Positions 22,450 to 33,226 of a DNA stretch of 64,000 nucleotides are shown here, piece by piece. Source of the stretch: Puccinellia tenuiflora (taxonomy: Eukaryota > Streptophyta > Magnoliopsida > Poales > Poaceae). The DNA lies in assembly GCA_012064385.1 (NCBI GenBank), contig QRDG01002511.1, positions 310,001 to 374,000 of the forward strand. The letters run 5' to 3'. Position numbers and translations under genes: made by a program. The notes under the pieces were generated by a model that was not told where the DNA came from, searched no databases, and saw only the letters and a program-made list of their open reading frames with translations. Positions within the stretch are counted from its first letter, which is position 1. Each line of letters opens with the position of its first letter.

Positions 22450-23025
22450 CGAGAAAGACTCGATGATGGAGCTCCTCGCGCGTTGCTGCATCGAGCGCAA
22501 CATACCTTTGCTCGGCATCGGCTACGACTCGCAGATCCTCAATGTCGCCTGCGACGGCTCGCTCTACAAGGACGTCGAGCGCGAGCTCATGCCCGCTACC
22601 GCCGCCATCCGCCACATCAACTACGCCGACTATGACGGGCACCGGCACCAGGTGCGCGTCCTCCCCGGGACACCTCTGCACGACTGGTTCGCCAACTCCC
22701 TCCTCGACAATCAAGTTATGATGGTGAACAGCCACCACCGCCAGGGCGTGAAGAGGCTGGCGGAGCGCTTCGTGCCGATGGCTTTGGCGCCTGACGGGCT
22801 GGTGGAAGGGTTCTACGACCCCCACGCATACAGCCCGGGAGAGGGTAAGTTCGTCGTGGGTTTACAGTTCCGACCGGAGCGCATGCGCAACGCCGGCGAC
22901 CCCGGCTGCCCCAAGGTCTACCCAGGAGTTCGTCCGCTCAGTGATCGCCTACCAGCATCAGAAACAGCTGAACTTGCCCCTGACGCTTGGGGAGAAGCTG
23001 GCAGACGTATCCCGTAGTAGAATAT
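22450..23025 (+). pseudogene. Class I glutamine amidotransferase-like (GAT1_2.1/peptidase C26 type), 3' part
   Basis: Intact family members hydrolyse glutamine or gamma-glutamyl bonds with a Cys-His-Glu triad. This frame matches the C-terminal two thirds of the plant GAT1_2.1-like family: ERNIPLLGI, SQILNVACDGSLYKDV, HINYADYDGHRHQVRV, VNSHHRQGVKRLAERFVPMA, PDGLVEGFYDP. The nucleophile elbow, normally GICRGSQ, reads GIGYDSQ, so the cysteine is gone. The later QFHPE box reads QFRPERM, so the catalytic histidine is gone too. A 1-base insertion near 22925 shifts the frame before the conserved EFVRSVIAYQ end. The 5' third is missing because the LINE ends just before it. Confidence 0.8.
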
Positions 23026-23029
23026 GGAC

Positions 23030-23516
23030 TGTCTCTGTCATTGTCCAGATGTGGCCTGTCAGCATGATCTCGTGTCTGATGTACGCCTTGACTCCTTCCT
23101 TCTTCAGCCGCTTTCCATGGAGGCTGCCGCTGCTGCTCTCATACGTCTCCTACTGCTCGTTGCTGTTCCTGATCAACTCCTACGCGGAGTTGTTCCTGCC
23201 GCGCACGCCGGTGTCCGTCATCGAGAAGCTCTTCGGCATAGGACTGTGGGGCATTGGCCTAGGCGTTAGCATGTTGAGCATCGTCCTGGCCATCCCGGTC
23301 AAGGACAGCCGTATCTTGGCGGGATGCACCAGCGTCGTCGTCGTGTTCATTGTCGGGCTCACAGCGTTCTGGGTGTGGCTTGCTCGCACGTACGGCGGCG
23401 GAGATGACGCGTCGGAGTCTTCTACGCTGTCTCCATCACCAGAGCAGCGGCCTTCTGTTACCATGGGTGCCTATCTAAGAAATTTATTTAGCCATCCCGT
23501 AAATTTCTACTCCTAA
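23030..23516 (+). CDS. Predicted four-helix membrane protein fragment
   Basis: The frame that begins at 22941 as the shifted end of the amidotransferase runs on without a stop into about 160 hydrophobic residues. Four likely membrane segments are seen: around WPVSMISCLMYAL, LLLSYVSYCSLLFLINSY, GIGLWGIGLGVSMLSIVLAI and AGCTSVVVVFIVGLTAFWVW. A short polar tail with a serine- and proline-rich stretch follows (SSTLSPSPEQRPS). I do not recognise the family. It may be a separate host gene fragment whose start is lost (a methionine exists at 23050), or an in-frame read-through fusion with the amidotransferase relic. The codons are GC-rich and gene-like. Confidence 0.45.
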
Positions 23517-23669
23517 TTTTGTACCGTACGTCGCAAATGATTGTTCTACTTCATAAACGAATGTATCAAGCAAGAGGACGTCTGTGCTTTCTAAAACACG
23601 AGGATCACCAATTCACCATCATATTTCTATTGCATCTCCCGTCACCTTTGACTCTCCCACCTTGCTCGG

Positions 23670-23981
23670 GTATTTTTCACCAAAAATGGCCTTTGGGCCG
23701 AACTAACAATATATGTGGCCTCTTTGTAAAACTAATTCTAAATTTGGCCTCTGCGCTCGGCGCCAAATGGGCCGGCGCCGAACTTGGTCTGCTCGGCGTC
23801 ATTTGGGCCGGCGCCGAACCCTTTGGCCCATCTGGTGGCAAAATTGCTTGGCACCGACCAGCCCAACTTCGGCGCCAGCCCATTTGGCGCCGAGCCCAGA
23901 GACCAGATTTGAAATTAGTTTCACGAAAAGGCCAGATATGTCATTAGTTCGGCCCAAGGGACACTTTTGGAAAAAAAATAC
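23670..23981. mobile_element. 312-bp foldback MULE-type MITE
   Basis: The element is flanked by a perfect 9-bp TSD, CTTGCTCGG (23661-23669 and 23982-23990). Its two arms are inverted copies of each other over more than 100 bp: the left arm has TTTGGGCCGAACTAA and CTCGGCGCCAAATGGGC, and the right arm has their complements TTAGTTCGGCCCAA and GCCCATTTGGCGCCGAG. A 9-bp TSD and long TIRs indicate a Mutator-type non-autonomous element. It has no coding capacity. Confidence 0.85.
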
Positions 23982-24228
23982 CTTGCTCGGCTCCTTCCAG
24001 CCGCACCTCTCCTTCGCCACTTTATATAGTCCTGGCCCATTAAAAAACACGCCAAACCACTGGCGGGCCTTTCGGCAGGCCTGTCTTGGCCGGTAAAACC
24101 CCCAGAAAATCCCACGACCTACGTCGGTTGGGGTGTATCGGAGACGCTCCTGCCCCCTCGCGTTTTTGGCATCGGTGGCGCAGGAAGCTCGCGCCGATCT
24201 CCCCTCGCGTTGGCGGCGCAGTCTAAGG

Positions 24229-24348
24229 GTGACTTCTTTTAAGTTTCTGCTTATGCATAAACCTGCTTATAGATTCCGGTGGGGAGAAACTGCGGTGGGG
24301 AGAAACTGCGTTGGGCAGAAACTGCCAAAAACTTAGGGGGAGACTTCT
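24229..24348. repeat. Short repeat with triplicated 16-bp unit
   Basis: GGTGGGGAGAAACTGC occurs at about 24280, again directly after it, and a third time in the variant GTTGGGCAGAAACTGC. The block is bounded by GTGACTTCTTTTAAG and AGACTTCTTTTTAGC-type ends. It may be a MITE whose class I cannot determine. Confidence 0.45.
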
Positions 24349-24630
24349 TTTTAGCTTTTAATGTTTTGCTTGTTTGGTGATGAGTTGTGAGATGTCTGTT
24401 ATGCCCCTGGATTTGGTTTTTGCACTTAATAAAGCAATATATAGCAACATATGCTAGGTTTTAATAGATATGAAATAAAAATAATATGAAAATGTCATAA
24501 TGATTTCGAAATTACAATAGAAATAGTATTGTTTAATTCAGTATATGCATAAATAATAGAAATGTCATAATGATCTCGAAATTACAATAAAAATAATTTC
24601 TCAAGCTACTATTCCTTCAGCAATGCTCTG

Positions 24631-25254
24631 TCATAGTGCACCCATGACGCTATCAGATGATGAGGGAGTGGTTCCAGCTATAAAAGATGCACTAACCTCG
24701 TGAATATATGGGCCTCGCTCAAAGGTGTGGAAATGCTGATCATATAGCACGCAGGGATGATCTTCGTTTGCGTGAGAGTCTCGTGAAAAATGTGGTATTG
24801 CAAGTAGAATGTGCCACTTCATCTTAAGAACACTGAGCTTTTTCAACAGCATTTTGCAAACATGAATGAAGATGGTTGAATCTCTCCATCATGTTTCTTG
24901 GAGGTGCTGATTTGAATTCCGGAACATGGCAGCGTTGCTCTTTGAATGGGGCGAGATAACCAATTCTGTTTGGATATCCAGAGTCAGAGTCAACAAGATA
25001 GTATCTTCTTGCAAGTAGCAAAATATATTAGAACATATCTATAGTAGCAAATATATTTTAGTACATGTTAGATATGCGAAGAGATTACCATCAGGAGGGT
25101 GTGGATAATTGTCGAAATGGGGCCGAGCATTAGTCCATACACGTGTATCATGAACAGATCCAGCCCATCCAACAACAACAAATGTGAACCTCATATCAAA
25201 ATCACATATTGCCAACACATCCTGACTTGTAACCTTTCCTATTAGTGTATTATA
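24631..25254 (-). pseudogene. PIF/Harbinger transposase fragment
   Basis: On the minus strand, 25254-25085 encodes VLAICDFDMRFTFVVVGWAG and then SVHDTRVW. After a short intron-like gap, 25021 onward gives YYLVDSDSGYPNRIGYLAPF, followed after a frameshift near 24850 by LRMKWHILLAIPHFS. These are the DDE_Tnp_4 core blocks of plant Harbinger transposases (VLAVCDFD, YLVD.GYP, LKMKWRIL in relatives). The N-terminal part is missing: the minus-strand LINE at 25262-29500 abuts it there and probably inserted into it. Confidence 0.75.
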
Positions 25255-25338
25255 CTTTTTATGAGAAAACGCAAAGGATAGAAAGAGTTTGTTACAATCC
25301 TCCTAGGAGGCCGAGTACAAAAAAACAAAAAAGGAGAA

Positions 25339-25944
25339 TCAGTGGACATCCCAGGTTTGCGGTAAGATGGCTCGTAGGCCCAGGGCACCAGCTCTTGCCC
25401 AAAGGACGGCCTCGTCTCTAACCCTAGCCACTAGGGATCCTACCGATGGGTGGGCTCCGTTGAAGACGCAGTCGTTGTGGTGCTTCCAGATCATCCAGGA
25501 GATGAGCAGTGTAGTAGACGTGAGGCCCTTGTGCATAGGTTTCGGCGAACTCTGCCTCGCAGCTAGCCACCAGTCCGTCAGAGTCTGTTCATCATCGGGT
25601 GCCTAGCAGGGTAGCCGCAGCCACGCCAGGACCTCGTGCCATACCTGCTTGGAAAAGGGACAGCCCAAGAGCAGGTGTTGGATCGACTCCGACGCCTGAT
25701 CGCAGAGAGGGCAGCGTGGTGGGTGTGGCAGTCCGCAGCGAGCCAGTCGGTCCGCCGTCCAACAACGATCAAGGCTGGCAAGCCAGTGGAAGAACTTCAC
25801 GCGCGGCGGAGCCCAGCACTTCCAGGTGAGCTTCCAATCGCAGCAGGAGACCGAGCCATGGAAGGTAGCTAGGAACGCTGATTTCGCTGAGTAGGCGCCG
25901 CTCGAGGTCCACATCCACCGGAGATCATCTGGCTCATCGGTCAT
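25339..25944 (-). pseudogene. LINE ORF2 zf-RVT and C-terminal domain
   Basis: The frame 25944-25603 has AKSAFLATFHGSV, then WAPPRVKFFHWLA and CPLCDQASESIQHLLLGC, the zinc-binding RT-associated domain. After a frame break, 25536-25339 supplies WMIWKHHNDCVFNG and the end of the protein. It belongs to the same element as the RT at 26204. Confidence 0.75.
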
Positions 25945-26203
25945 CGCTGAGGACCGTGCTTTTGATTTTGTGCCAGAGCATCAAATATTGGACATTTTCC
26001 TGGAACCCCAACGTGCCGTGGATGTCCGAGGCCCAGCGGTGTTCCTAATCGGCAACCTTCCTAGCTTTGCGGTGGTGCTTGGGGATGCATCTGTACAGCA
26101 GGGGCGCGATTTCGGCGACGGAGCGTCCCTCAATCCAGCGATACTCCCAAAACAGCGCAAGCTGGCCATTGCCCACGATCATGGTGGTAGATGCGAAGAA
26201 GAA

Positions 26204-28645
26204 TTAACGTTCCTCCGCCGAGAATTGTAGGTCGAGGCCGCTCCAAGCTCTCCCCTCGTCGACGCGGCGGCTGAACCAGAGCCAGCATGTTCGCAGGTCC
26301 AGGCCAGACCGCTCAAGGTCAAGCACGCCGAGCCCTCCCAGCGAGATAGGCCGGCTGACCCGCCTCCAATTGACGTGGCAGTTGCCACCATTGGCCTCGG
26401 CTCGTCCAGCCCACAGGAATCCGCGCTGGATCTTCTGTAGGAGCTTGATGACCTTCTTCGGTGGCGCGAGCACCATGAGTTGCTGCAGCGGGATGGCGCT
26501 CAGGATGGACTTGACGAATGCGAGGCGACCTGCCTTGTTCATGAGCTTGGCCTTCCAGGTGGGCAGCTTGCCGACGGCTCTGTCAATGACTGGCTGCAGC
26601 TGGGCGGCCGTGGGTCGCCTCAACGTGAGAGGGATGCCCAGGTAGGTGATGGGCAACTCTACAAGTTGGCACCCAAGGTGCTCGACAATAGGTCCTGCCT
26701 CGTTGGTGTCGCAGCGGACCAGAGTGGCCTTGCTCTTCTGGAAGTTGACTTGGAGGCCTGAGGCGCGGCCGAAGAGCTGCAGGATCTCTTTGACCACCTG
26801 CACATCTTCCGGGGTAGGGTGACAGAACAGGATCACGTCGTCGGCGTACACGGAGATGACCGGGATCTGGCGGCGCGGGTGGAGCTGCTGCAAGACGTGG
26901 AGGTCGATTGCGCGCCTGAAGATGTGGTCGAGTGTGACAACGGTGAGGACGAAGAGCTGCGGCGACAGGGGGTCGCCCTGGCGGAGCCCGCTCCGATGCC
27001 AAATCGCCGGTTCTGGAACGCCGTTGATGAGCACCTTGGTGTTTGCCGAAGAGAGGAGGATGGCGAGCCAGTCGAGGAAGCGGTCGCCAAAGCCGTAGCG
27101 GCGAAGCACCTCGAAGAGAAATGGCCAAGAGATCGAATCGAAGGCCTTCGTCAGGTCCATCTTGAGGAGGACTCGTGGGGCGCCGAGCTGATGCAGCAGG
27201 CGCGCAGATTGGCGCATGAGCACGAAATTATCGTGCAAGGTACGACCAGGGATGAACGCGTTCTGAACGGGGCTAACAAGCTCGTGGAGCTTTGGCGCGA
27301 GGCGCAGCGAGAGGAGTTTCACGAAGACCTTGACGACGAGGTGTATGAGGCTGATAGGCCTATAGTCACCTAGGCCCGTGGCATCAGCTCGCTTTGGCAG
27401 GAGTGTAAGCAATGCTTGGTTCAAGCGACAGAAGCCGCGTCCGTGTAGCTCGTAGAGCTGTTGAAACACCCTGACGAAGTCCTGCTTGACCACAGCCCAG
27501 CACGCTCGCAAGAAATCTGTGGTGAAGCCATCGGGTCCGGGTGCCTTGAGTGCCGGGAGACGCTTCACCGTCTGCCAAATCTCGTCCTCGCTGAAGGGCG
27601 CGTCGAGATCCTCCAGGTTGGCCGGCTCGATCAGATGCTGCAGGTCGATGGTGCAATCTCGTGGGAGGTCAGTCCTGAGCAGCCTGTCGTAATGCGCAAA
27701 GGCCGTCGCGGCCATGTCCTCCGGGTCTGTGATCACGTCGCTGTCAACCGCCAGGCTGTAGATCCTATTCTTTTGCTTGCGGTAGGTGCAATGGCGGTGA
27801 AAGAAGGAGGTATTGGCGGCGCCGTCTTTGAGGAAGGCGACCCGCACGCGCTGCCGAGAGATGGTGCGCTCCAGGGATGCGAGGCCGAGGTAGGAGAGCT
27901 TGATTTGGCGGCGCAGCCAATCCTCGTGTGGGTTCAACAATCTTTGCTCCTGGGCTGTGTCCAGCTTGAGCAGCAGCTCCCTGGAAATCGAGAGCCTATC
28001 GCGCACGTTGCCGACCGAGCGCGCGCTCCAGCTAGTAAGCTTGCGCGCAGTGGTCTGCAAGCGTCGAGCCAACCGCCGGAACGGGTCGAGGTCATCGACG
28101 GAGTTCCACGCCGCCGCGACGACGTCCTGGAACCCATCTAGGCGTGTCCAGTAATCCTCAAAGTGGAAGTGCCTATGGACTGGAGGGAGCGGCGAGCAGT
28201 CGAGGATGAGCGGGCTGTGGTCCGAGACGACGGACGCGAGGCATCGAATGTGGCACTCGCCATGCTGCTCCTCCCACTCTGCAGTGTAGAGCACCCGATC
28301 AAGGTGGACTAGCGTGGGGGGGGGTCGCTCGTTCGACCACGTGTAATGGCGGCCATTAAGGTACACGCCATTAGCACGCTGACGGTCCCTGGAATGCGTC
28401 CAACCAGTGGCGTCGACAGCCATGCCGTCTGCCCGTCCCTCCGGAGCAGCCGCCGAATGCCGACGCTTGCGGCCGCGGCGGCGCTGCTGGGTTCGCCTCG
28501 GTCCCGGATTGCCTCCATCGCCGGCGTTGCCACCGTCGCTGCCGTCAGGCCGAGCGGCATTAGAGTCGCGGGCGCGATCTTGATCAACCTCCGCGCGGAC
28601 GAGGGCGACGGTGACGGGGTACGTGAGGGTTCTGACCATTGGCAT
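26204..28645 (-). pseudogene. LINE ORF1-ORF2 in-frame fusion retaining the RT
   Basis: This 813-residue open frame starts in ORF1 sequence (MVRTLTYPVTVALVRAE), passes a low-complexity linker, and from about residue 93 is the last part of the endonuclease (NGRHYTWSNE, SDHSPLILDC). It continues as a well-kept RT: KAPGPDGFTTDF, DYRPISLIH, KMDLTKAFDSISW, GLRQGDPLSPQLF, SVYADDVILF. It ends in SLGGLGVLD, and a stop comes before the zf-RVT. The N-terminal endonuclease with its catalytic boxes is absent, so the protein could not nick target DNA by itself. The long open frame after such a deletion is unusual. I class it as a relic that retains RT motifs. Confidence 0.75.
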
Positions 28646-29494
28646 GGAGGAGCAGGATGAGCTCGACGATCTCTAGGATGGCGGCACGACGAATTCCGGC
28701 GGGATCGTGGGTGCGCCGGGAGACTCGGAACGTGGCGAGGTCAGCACGGGAACGCGTGTGCGGGTGGAGGCGCTCTATCCACACGCTGTCCCCGAGGATG
28801 CGCTCCGCCGTCGCCAGATGCCAGGCCTGGGCGGGGATGCCGCGAAGCTCAAGCTCGACACAGTATACAAATCTCGGGCCTCGGACAAGGTGATCACCAT
28901 GCATGCAGTCCATTGACATGTGGGAGGTAAAGAGGATGAGGAAGTCCTCGGGCTGGTGGCTGTGGATGGAGAAGTCCCCGTCTTCGAGCTCGAACATGGA
29001 GCACGGGAGCTACGAGACCTCGTCGGCGGACACCCGGGGGCGCGTTCCGGTGATGGTGGCCACCATCGCGAGGTCCAGCACCTCCTCGGCCTCTTCCATC
29101 TCAACAGAGCGTGCCAAGATGATACGCGCTGGCTCAGTGGCGATCACCGGCGCTGCCGGAGCGGGAGGCGGGGGTGGGGCGGTGGCGTGGCGCGGGGGAG
29201 GGGACCTGAGGAGCGGCGGGGGGGGGGGGTGCGGCGGTGGAAATCATCACAGCCACTGGAGTCGTGGCCGGAGATAAGGCACCGCCGGCAGCATATGTCA
29301 TTGGTGCAATCGCGGACGCGATGGCGGTGGTCGAGGCAGCGGAAGCAGAGGCCGGCGAGCTGCTCCGGGGAGGGGCTGCGCGGGCGCTGCAGGGGAGGGC
29401 TCGGCGCCGGCGCATGGGGTCGCCGTCGGTGCCTGCGGCGGGGCTGCTGGAACCCGTCGGCATCAACCACGGTGCCGCCCTGGACGCGAAACAC
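28584..29494 (-). pseudogene. LINE ORF1 with two zinc knuckles, frameshifted
   Basis: The frame 29494-29144 contains CFRCLDHRHRVRDC and CRRCLISGHDSSGC, two CX2CX4HX4C knuckles 5 residues apart, preceded by an arginine/proline-rich leader. A frame change then leads to 28997-28584 with DFLILFTSHMSMDCMHGD and the ELRGIPAQAWHLATAERILG block, the RNA-binding region typical of grass L1 ORF1. The element's ORF1 thus survives in pieces. Confidence 0.65.
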
Positions 29495-29499
29495 CGTTT

Positions 29500-29944
29500 A
29501 CCCTCAGTTCTGCTGCATGTTTGCTTGCTGCCATTTTTATTTTAGATTGCAATTACCACTTATAATCATCCATATTACTTGCATTTCACTATCTCTTCGC
29601 CGAACTAGTGCACCTATACATCTGACAAGTGTATTAGGTGTGTTGGAGACACAAGAGACTTCTTGTATCTTAATTGCAGGGTTGCTTGAGAGGGATATCT
29701 TTGACCTCTACCTTCCTGAGTTCGATAAACCTTGGGTGATTCACTTAAGGGAAACTTGCTGCTGTTCTACAAACCTCTGCACTTGGAGGCCCAACACTGT
29801 CTACAAGAATAGAAGCGTGTGTAGACATCAGCACTGTAATTTCACTTAAGGGAAACTTGCTGCTGTTCTACAAACCTCTGCACTTGGAGGCCCAACACTG
29901 TCTACAATAATAGAAGTGTGTGTAGACATCAGCACTGTAATTTT
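29500..29944 (+). mobile_element. Gypsy leader-like fragment with 101-bp tandem duplication
   Basis: The text TTGCTTGAGAGGGATATC...GTTCGATAAACCTTGGGTG...GGGAAACTTGCTGCTGTTC is familiar from the leader upstream of gag in Triticeae gypsy elements. That is memory-based, not searched. The last block, about 101 bp from 29740, is repeated almost identically at 29841-29941 (AAGAATAGAAGCG against AATAATAGAAGTG). It joins the cut end of the MULE gene at 29945. Confidence 0.5.
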
Positions 29945-32359
29945 TTAAAGCCACTGCCAAGCTAGCTCACATTGTTTTTTAATTTCATTCATTGCCTTGT
30001 CAAATCTATGCTTGGTGTAAGAATAGGCTGCCATGTCCATGCACTTCTTCAGATCCTCTCCTGTGAATCCTGCAGTCTGAAAGTTGGCATAAATGTGCCT
30101 AAGACAGAATCTCTGAGGAGAGTTTGCAAAGACAGTGGTCACTGCTTTTATCAGCCCTTTCTGCCTGTTAGACATGATGGTGTAGTGTCCAAACTGGCCT
30201 TCCTCAACACCAAGTGCTTCCTTCAACTGCTCTAGAAACCACTGCCAATTCTCAATATCTTCTTTAGCAACAATGTCCCAAGCAATTGGATAAATGTTGT
30301 TATTGCCATCTCTGCCAGTAGCTGTAAGTATTTGAGCTCCAATTGTGAGTTTGATGAAGCAGCCATCCAACACAATGAAGGGCCTGCATCCCTCAAGAAG
30401 TCCAAGCCTTGTAGCATTGACACAGAAGAAAAGCCCATGAAATCTTGGCTTGTCACTCATGAAAACCTACTGCCCTCTCGTCATTGCTTCCTTCTCTTCC
30501 TCTGTTGGCCCCCTCTCAGTGGTGACAATGCATATAGAACCTGGATTTTTATCTATGACAGTTTGCAAATGATCCCTTATTCTGTAATACTGCTTCTTGT
30601 GATCTCCCATAACAATCTCTCTTGCCTTTCTTGCCATCCTCTTTGGCACCTCTACACTAAATTCCTTCTTAGCTTTGTCAACTAAAGATCTGATTCCTGT
30701 GTTTGGATCTGATCTGAATTTGTCAGCATAATCATTGCTCAGCCACTTACGGTTAACTCTGGTGCTTGATGATTCAGTAGGACAATAGTGCTCCAAGTGC
30801 ATCTTCTTGACGCAGAAGGTAATTTCATGCTTTATCTTTGAAGCTTAAATAAAGAACTAACATTTATACCTCTCCTTCTTCTCTGGCTGGCACCACACAA
30901 TGATCCTATCTGGGCAATTTCTGTGGTAATGGAAATTCCTCACCTGCAAAATATGAAGTCTGCACAGTGCCTGCCTAAACTGATACACATCCTTAAAACA
31001 AAGTTTAAGCCTGAATTGTTGCTCTGGATTTTCCCTTGTCTCATCATACCAAACCCTCTCTGTCTGCTTCTTTTCTTTGTTCTTCCTCCCCTTTGGCAAC
31101 ACAAATGGCACAGGCTCAAACCCATCATCATCCTCTTCTCTAAGAAAACCTAGCTGCTCTTCATCATCAGATGGTGCCCAATCTTTCCTAACAGGCAGTG
31201 ATGCATGAGAGTGTGATCTGGTAGTTGGACCCTGCCTTTTAACTGTCTTCTTTAGTGGCTCCTCGCGAATATCAGCAACATATGAATCAAAAATATCTTC
31301 TGCCTCTGATTCATCCTCATACAGCTGCTCATCCATCTTTCTCTTCCTCCTAGCAATTCTTTTGTCCATTTCCTCTATTTCCTTCCTCCTCGACTGATCT
31401 GCCTGAAATGGGTCATACTTGCAAGGATACATCCAGCTGTCATCAGATGAGTATCCCTCATCTCCATCATTTTCCTCCTCTGCATCTTCATCCTCCTCTA
31501 CTGATTTCTGCAAATTTTTATCAACTTATGTGCATAGAGGCTGGAAGTACACACTATTCTGAGTCTGCAAGTGGTTGTTCTCACACTGCTCTTCCTCCTC
31601 TAGATCAACTGAAATGTGGCTAGGATATGACCTAGCATACAACAACTTCTCCTTTCCCTTCTTGGTCTTGTCAGGAGACAACACAATGGCTTGCTTACTC
31701 TTGTCCCTCATCACTGTTAACACTAATTTCCTTGACCTTTCATACTTTCTCACAATCTCCTCCACATTAACATTGATGTCCACTATTTCTAGCCCATTCA
31801 ATCCCTCCCCTTCATCATTCACTTAATACATTGAATCACATAGCCCATACCCTTCCTTCTCCATCAGTCCCAACAAATTCAGAAATCTAATATCAGACCG
31901 GCGCATGGTTGTTGACACAAATTTGGCACCATCGAATTGAATGGACAGTTCCCACATCTCTGTATGTTGCCTAAAGTCGATGAAAAGTAATTCTTCAGCA
32001 CACACTAGTTCTTTACTAACCTAAATTCGATAGACAAACCCTAGAACGAAAAATTCCACAAATTCAGAATAGGGGAAGGGAATTTCTTCTTACCCGTAGT
32101 CCGAGAGATAGTGGCTGAGCGGGTCGGTGCTGCACTGGCTCGCCGTAGCCACCTGCGATGACCCCTCCTCCCACGCACCCTCCTGCTCTGGCTCCAGTGA
32201 GATGTACATCGACTCGCGGTCGTCGTCGCTGTCAATATCGATGCCGCCCATGTCGAAGCCCGGCCCGAACAACACCTGCTTCACGAATCGACCGCCACCG
32301 CCGCCACTCCGACCGCCGTTGTGCCCTTCCGACAAGCCGCCGCCTCCTCCAGTCGCCAT
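29945..32359 (-). pseudogene. MULE (MuDR-like) transposase gene, 3'-truncated
   Basis: Minus-strand exons from an ATG at 32359: an acidic, glycine-rich N terminus (32359-32090), a segment with LLFIDFRQHTEMWELSIQFD (32005-31823) and an acidic linker (31822-31526, 31513-31200). Next comes the MuDR DNA-binding domain (LCFKDVYQFRQALCRLHILQ, then HRNCPDRIIVWC), then VNRKWLSNDYADKFRSDP (30802-30467) and the transposase core (30460-29945: FIVLDGCFIKLTIGAQIL, then NWQWFLEQL and RFCLRHIYANF). Short introns with GT/AG-like ends seem to separate them. The second catalytic aspartate, expected in SDRQKGL, reads SNRQKGL. The gene ends after AWQWL, so the catalytic glutamate region and zinc knuckle are missing. 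Confidence 0.8.
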
Positions 32360-32665
32360 GGGAGTCGCGGGAGACTACCTAACAAGAGGGAGTGAGTTGT
32401 CTACTGGAACAGAACGTGCCCTAACGCGCACGTTAACGGTCGTCTGGTCTCCCCGTCCGCCCTGCCACGTGTGCACTGGCAGTGGGTCCCACCTGCCAAA
32501 AACATGGTTAGACGGCTAACCACGAGACATCAGTGTGCTCCGCGTCACAGCATGGCCCCAATAGTGGTGGATCTTTATGTGTCAAAAAACCCAAAGCTGG
32601 TAGTTTTGTGTCATCTCAACCTCAAATGTAGTGGTTTTTTGTCATTTCCTCGAAATAATGGCTGG
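32360..32665 (-). promoter_or_regulatory. 5' terminal region of the MULE
   Basis: Sequence upstream of the transposase ATG. Read on the minus strand from about 32661 it starts GAAATGACAAAAAACCACTAC, plausible as a MULE terminus, with GC-rich promoter-like sequence in between. The partner TIR is lost because the 3' side is truncated, so the limit is approximate. Confidence 0.35.
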
Positions 32666-33226
32666 CCCATTAACACGAGACTATTGTGCTTCTTATCTCC
32701 TTGCCACGTGTGTAGTACATTTTAGACACTCGTGAACGAATGGATCTAGAAATGCATTATTAACTTCAAAATGAGATTTATACCCGAGTAGCTACTACTC
32801 AACAGGAAAAGAACGGTGCACTGCCCGGAATTGCTTCACATCCGACGAATTGCGTACGATCTCTGTACGATACTTCCCCGGCGTCGCTAATTAATCCCCT
32901 TGATGTGTCGGGTGCTCAAAGGCCCAGTCCCAATCCAAACCCAAACCCACGATGCTTCGTCCTCGAACGGCGCCCCGCCCATGTGGAGAACATATATCTT
33001 CCCACGATCCATTCCTTGCCGATCGGCCATTGGAGCTTGCAGTGAGCTCACATCTCCCGTGATGCTTCGTCATGCAACTAGGCGGCTAGTGCCCCCTCCC
33101 TCCCTCTATTATAGTGTGCCTCGTCCTCCGCTTCTTACATGCCCACACGAGAAGTGACGCCCCGCTCAACGTTCAGGTCGAGAGAGCACGCCATGATTTG
33201 CGCCTCTAAAGGTTTTGCAACGTCCG
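32666..33226. other. Intergenic, no gene seen
   Basis: It includes CTATTATAGTG near 33106 and a repeated GATGCTTCGTC (32951 and 33062). No supported frame was found. Confidence 0.4.

Larger units (their letters stand above)
25262..29500 (-). mobile_element. L1-like LINE with internal deletion
   Basis: Minus-strand order: ORF1 zinc knuckles (29490-29144), DUF4283-like region (28997-28600), then directly the end of the endonuclease and the RT (28400-26204), zf-RVT (25944-25603) and the C-terminal end (25536-25339), then a 3' UTR with A-rich DNA. Most of the endonuclease is deleted. The 3' UTR carries the palindrome CCTCCTAGGAGG (25299-25310). Its family differs from the LINE at 16803. Confidence 0.8.

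Noticed and set aside
26819..28154. Plus-strand frames over the minus-strand LINE
   Set aside because: They are antisense of the RT domain, with no domain signature of their own.
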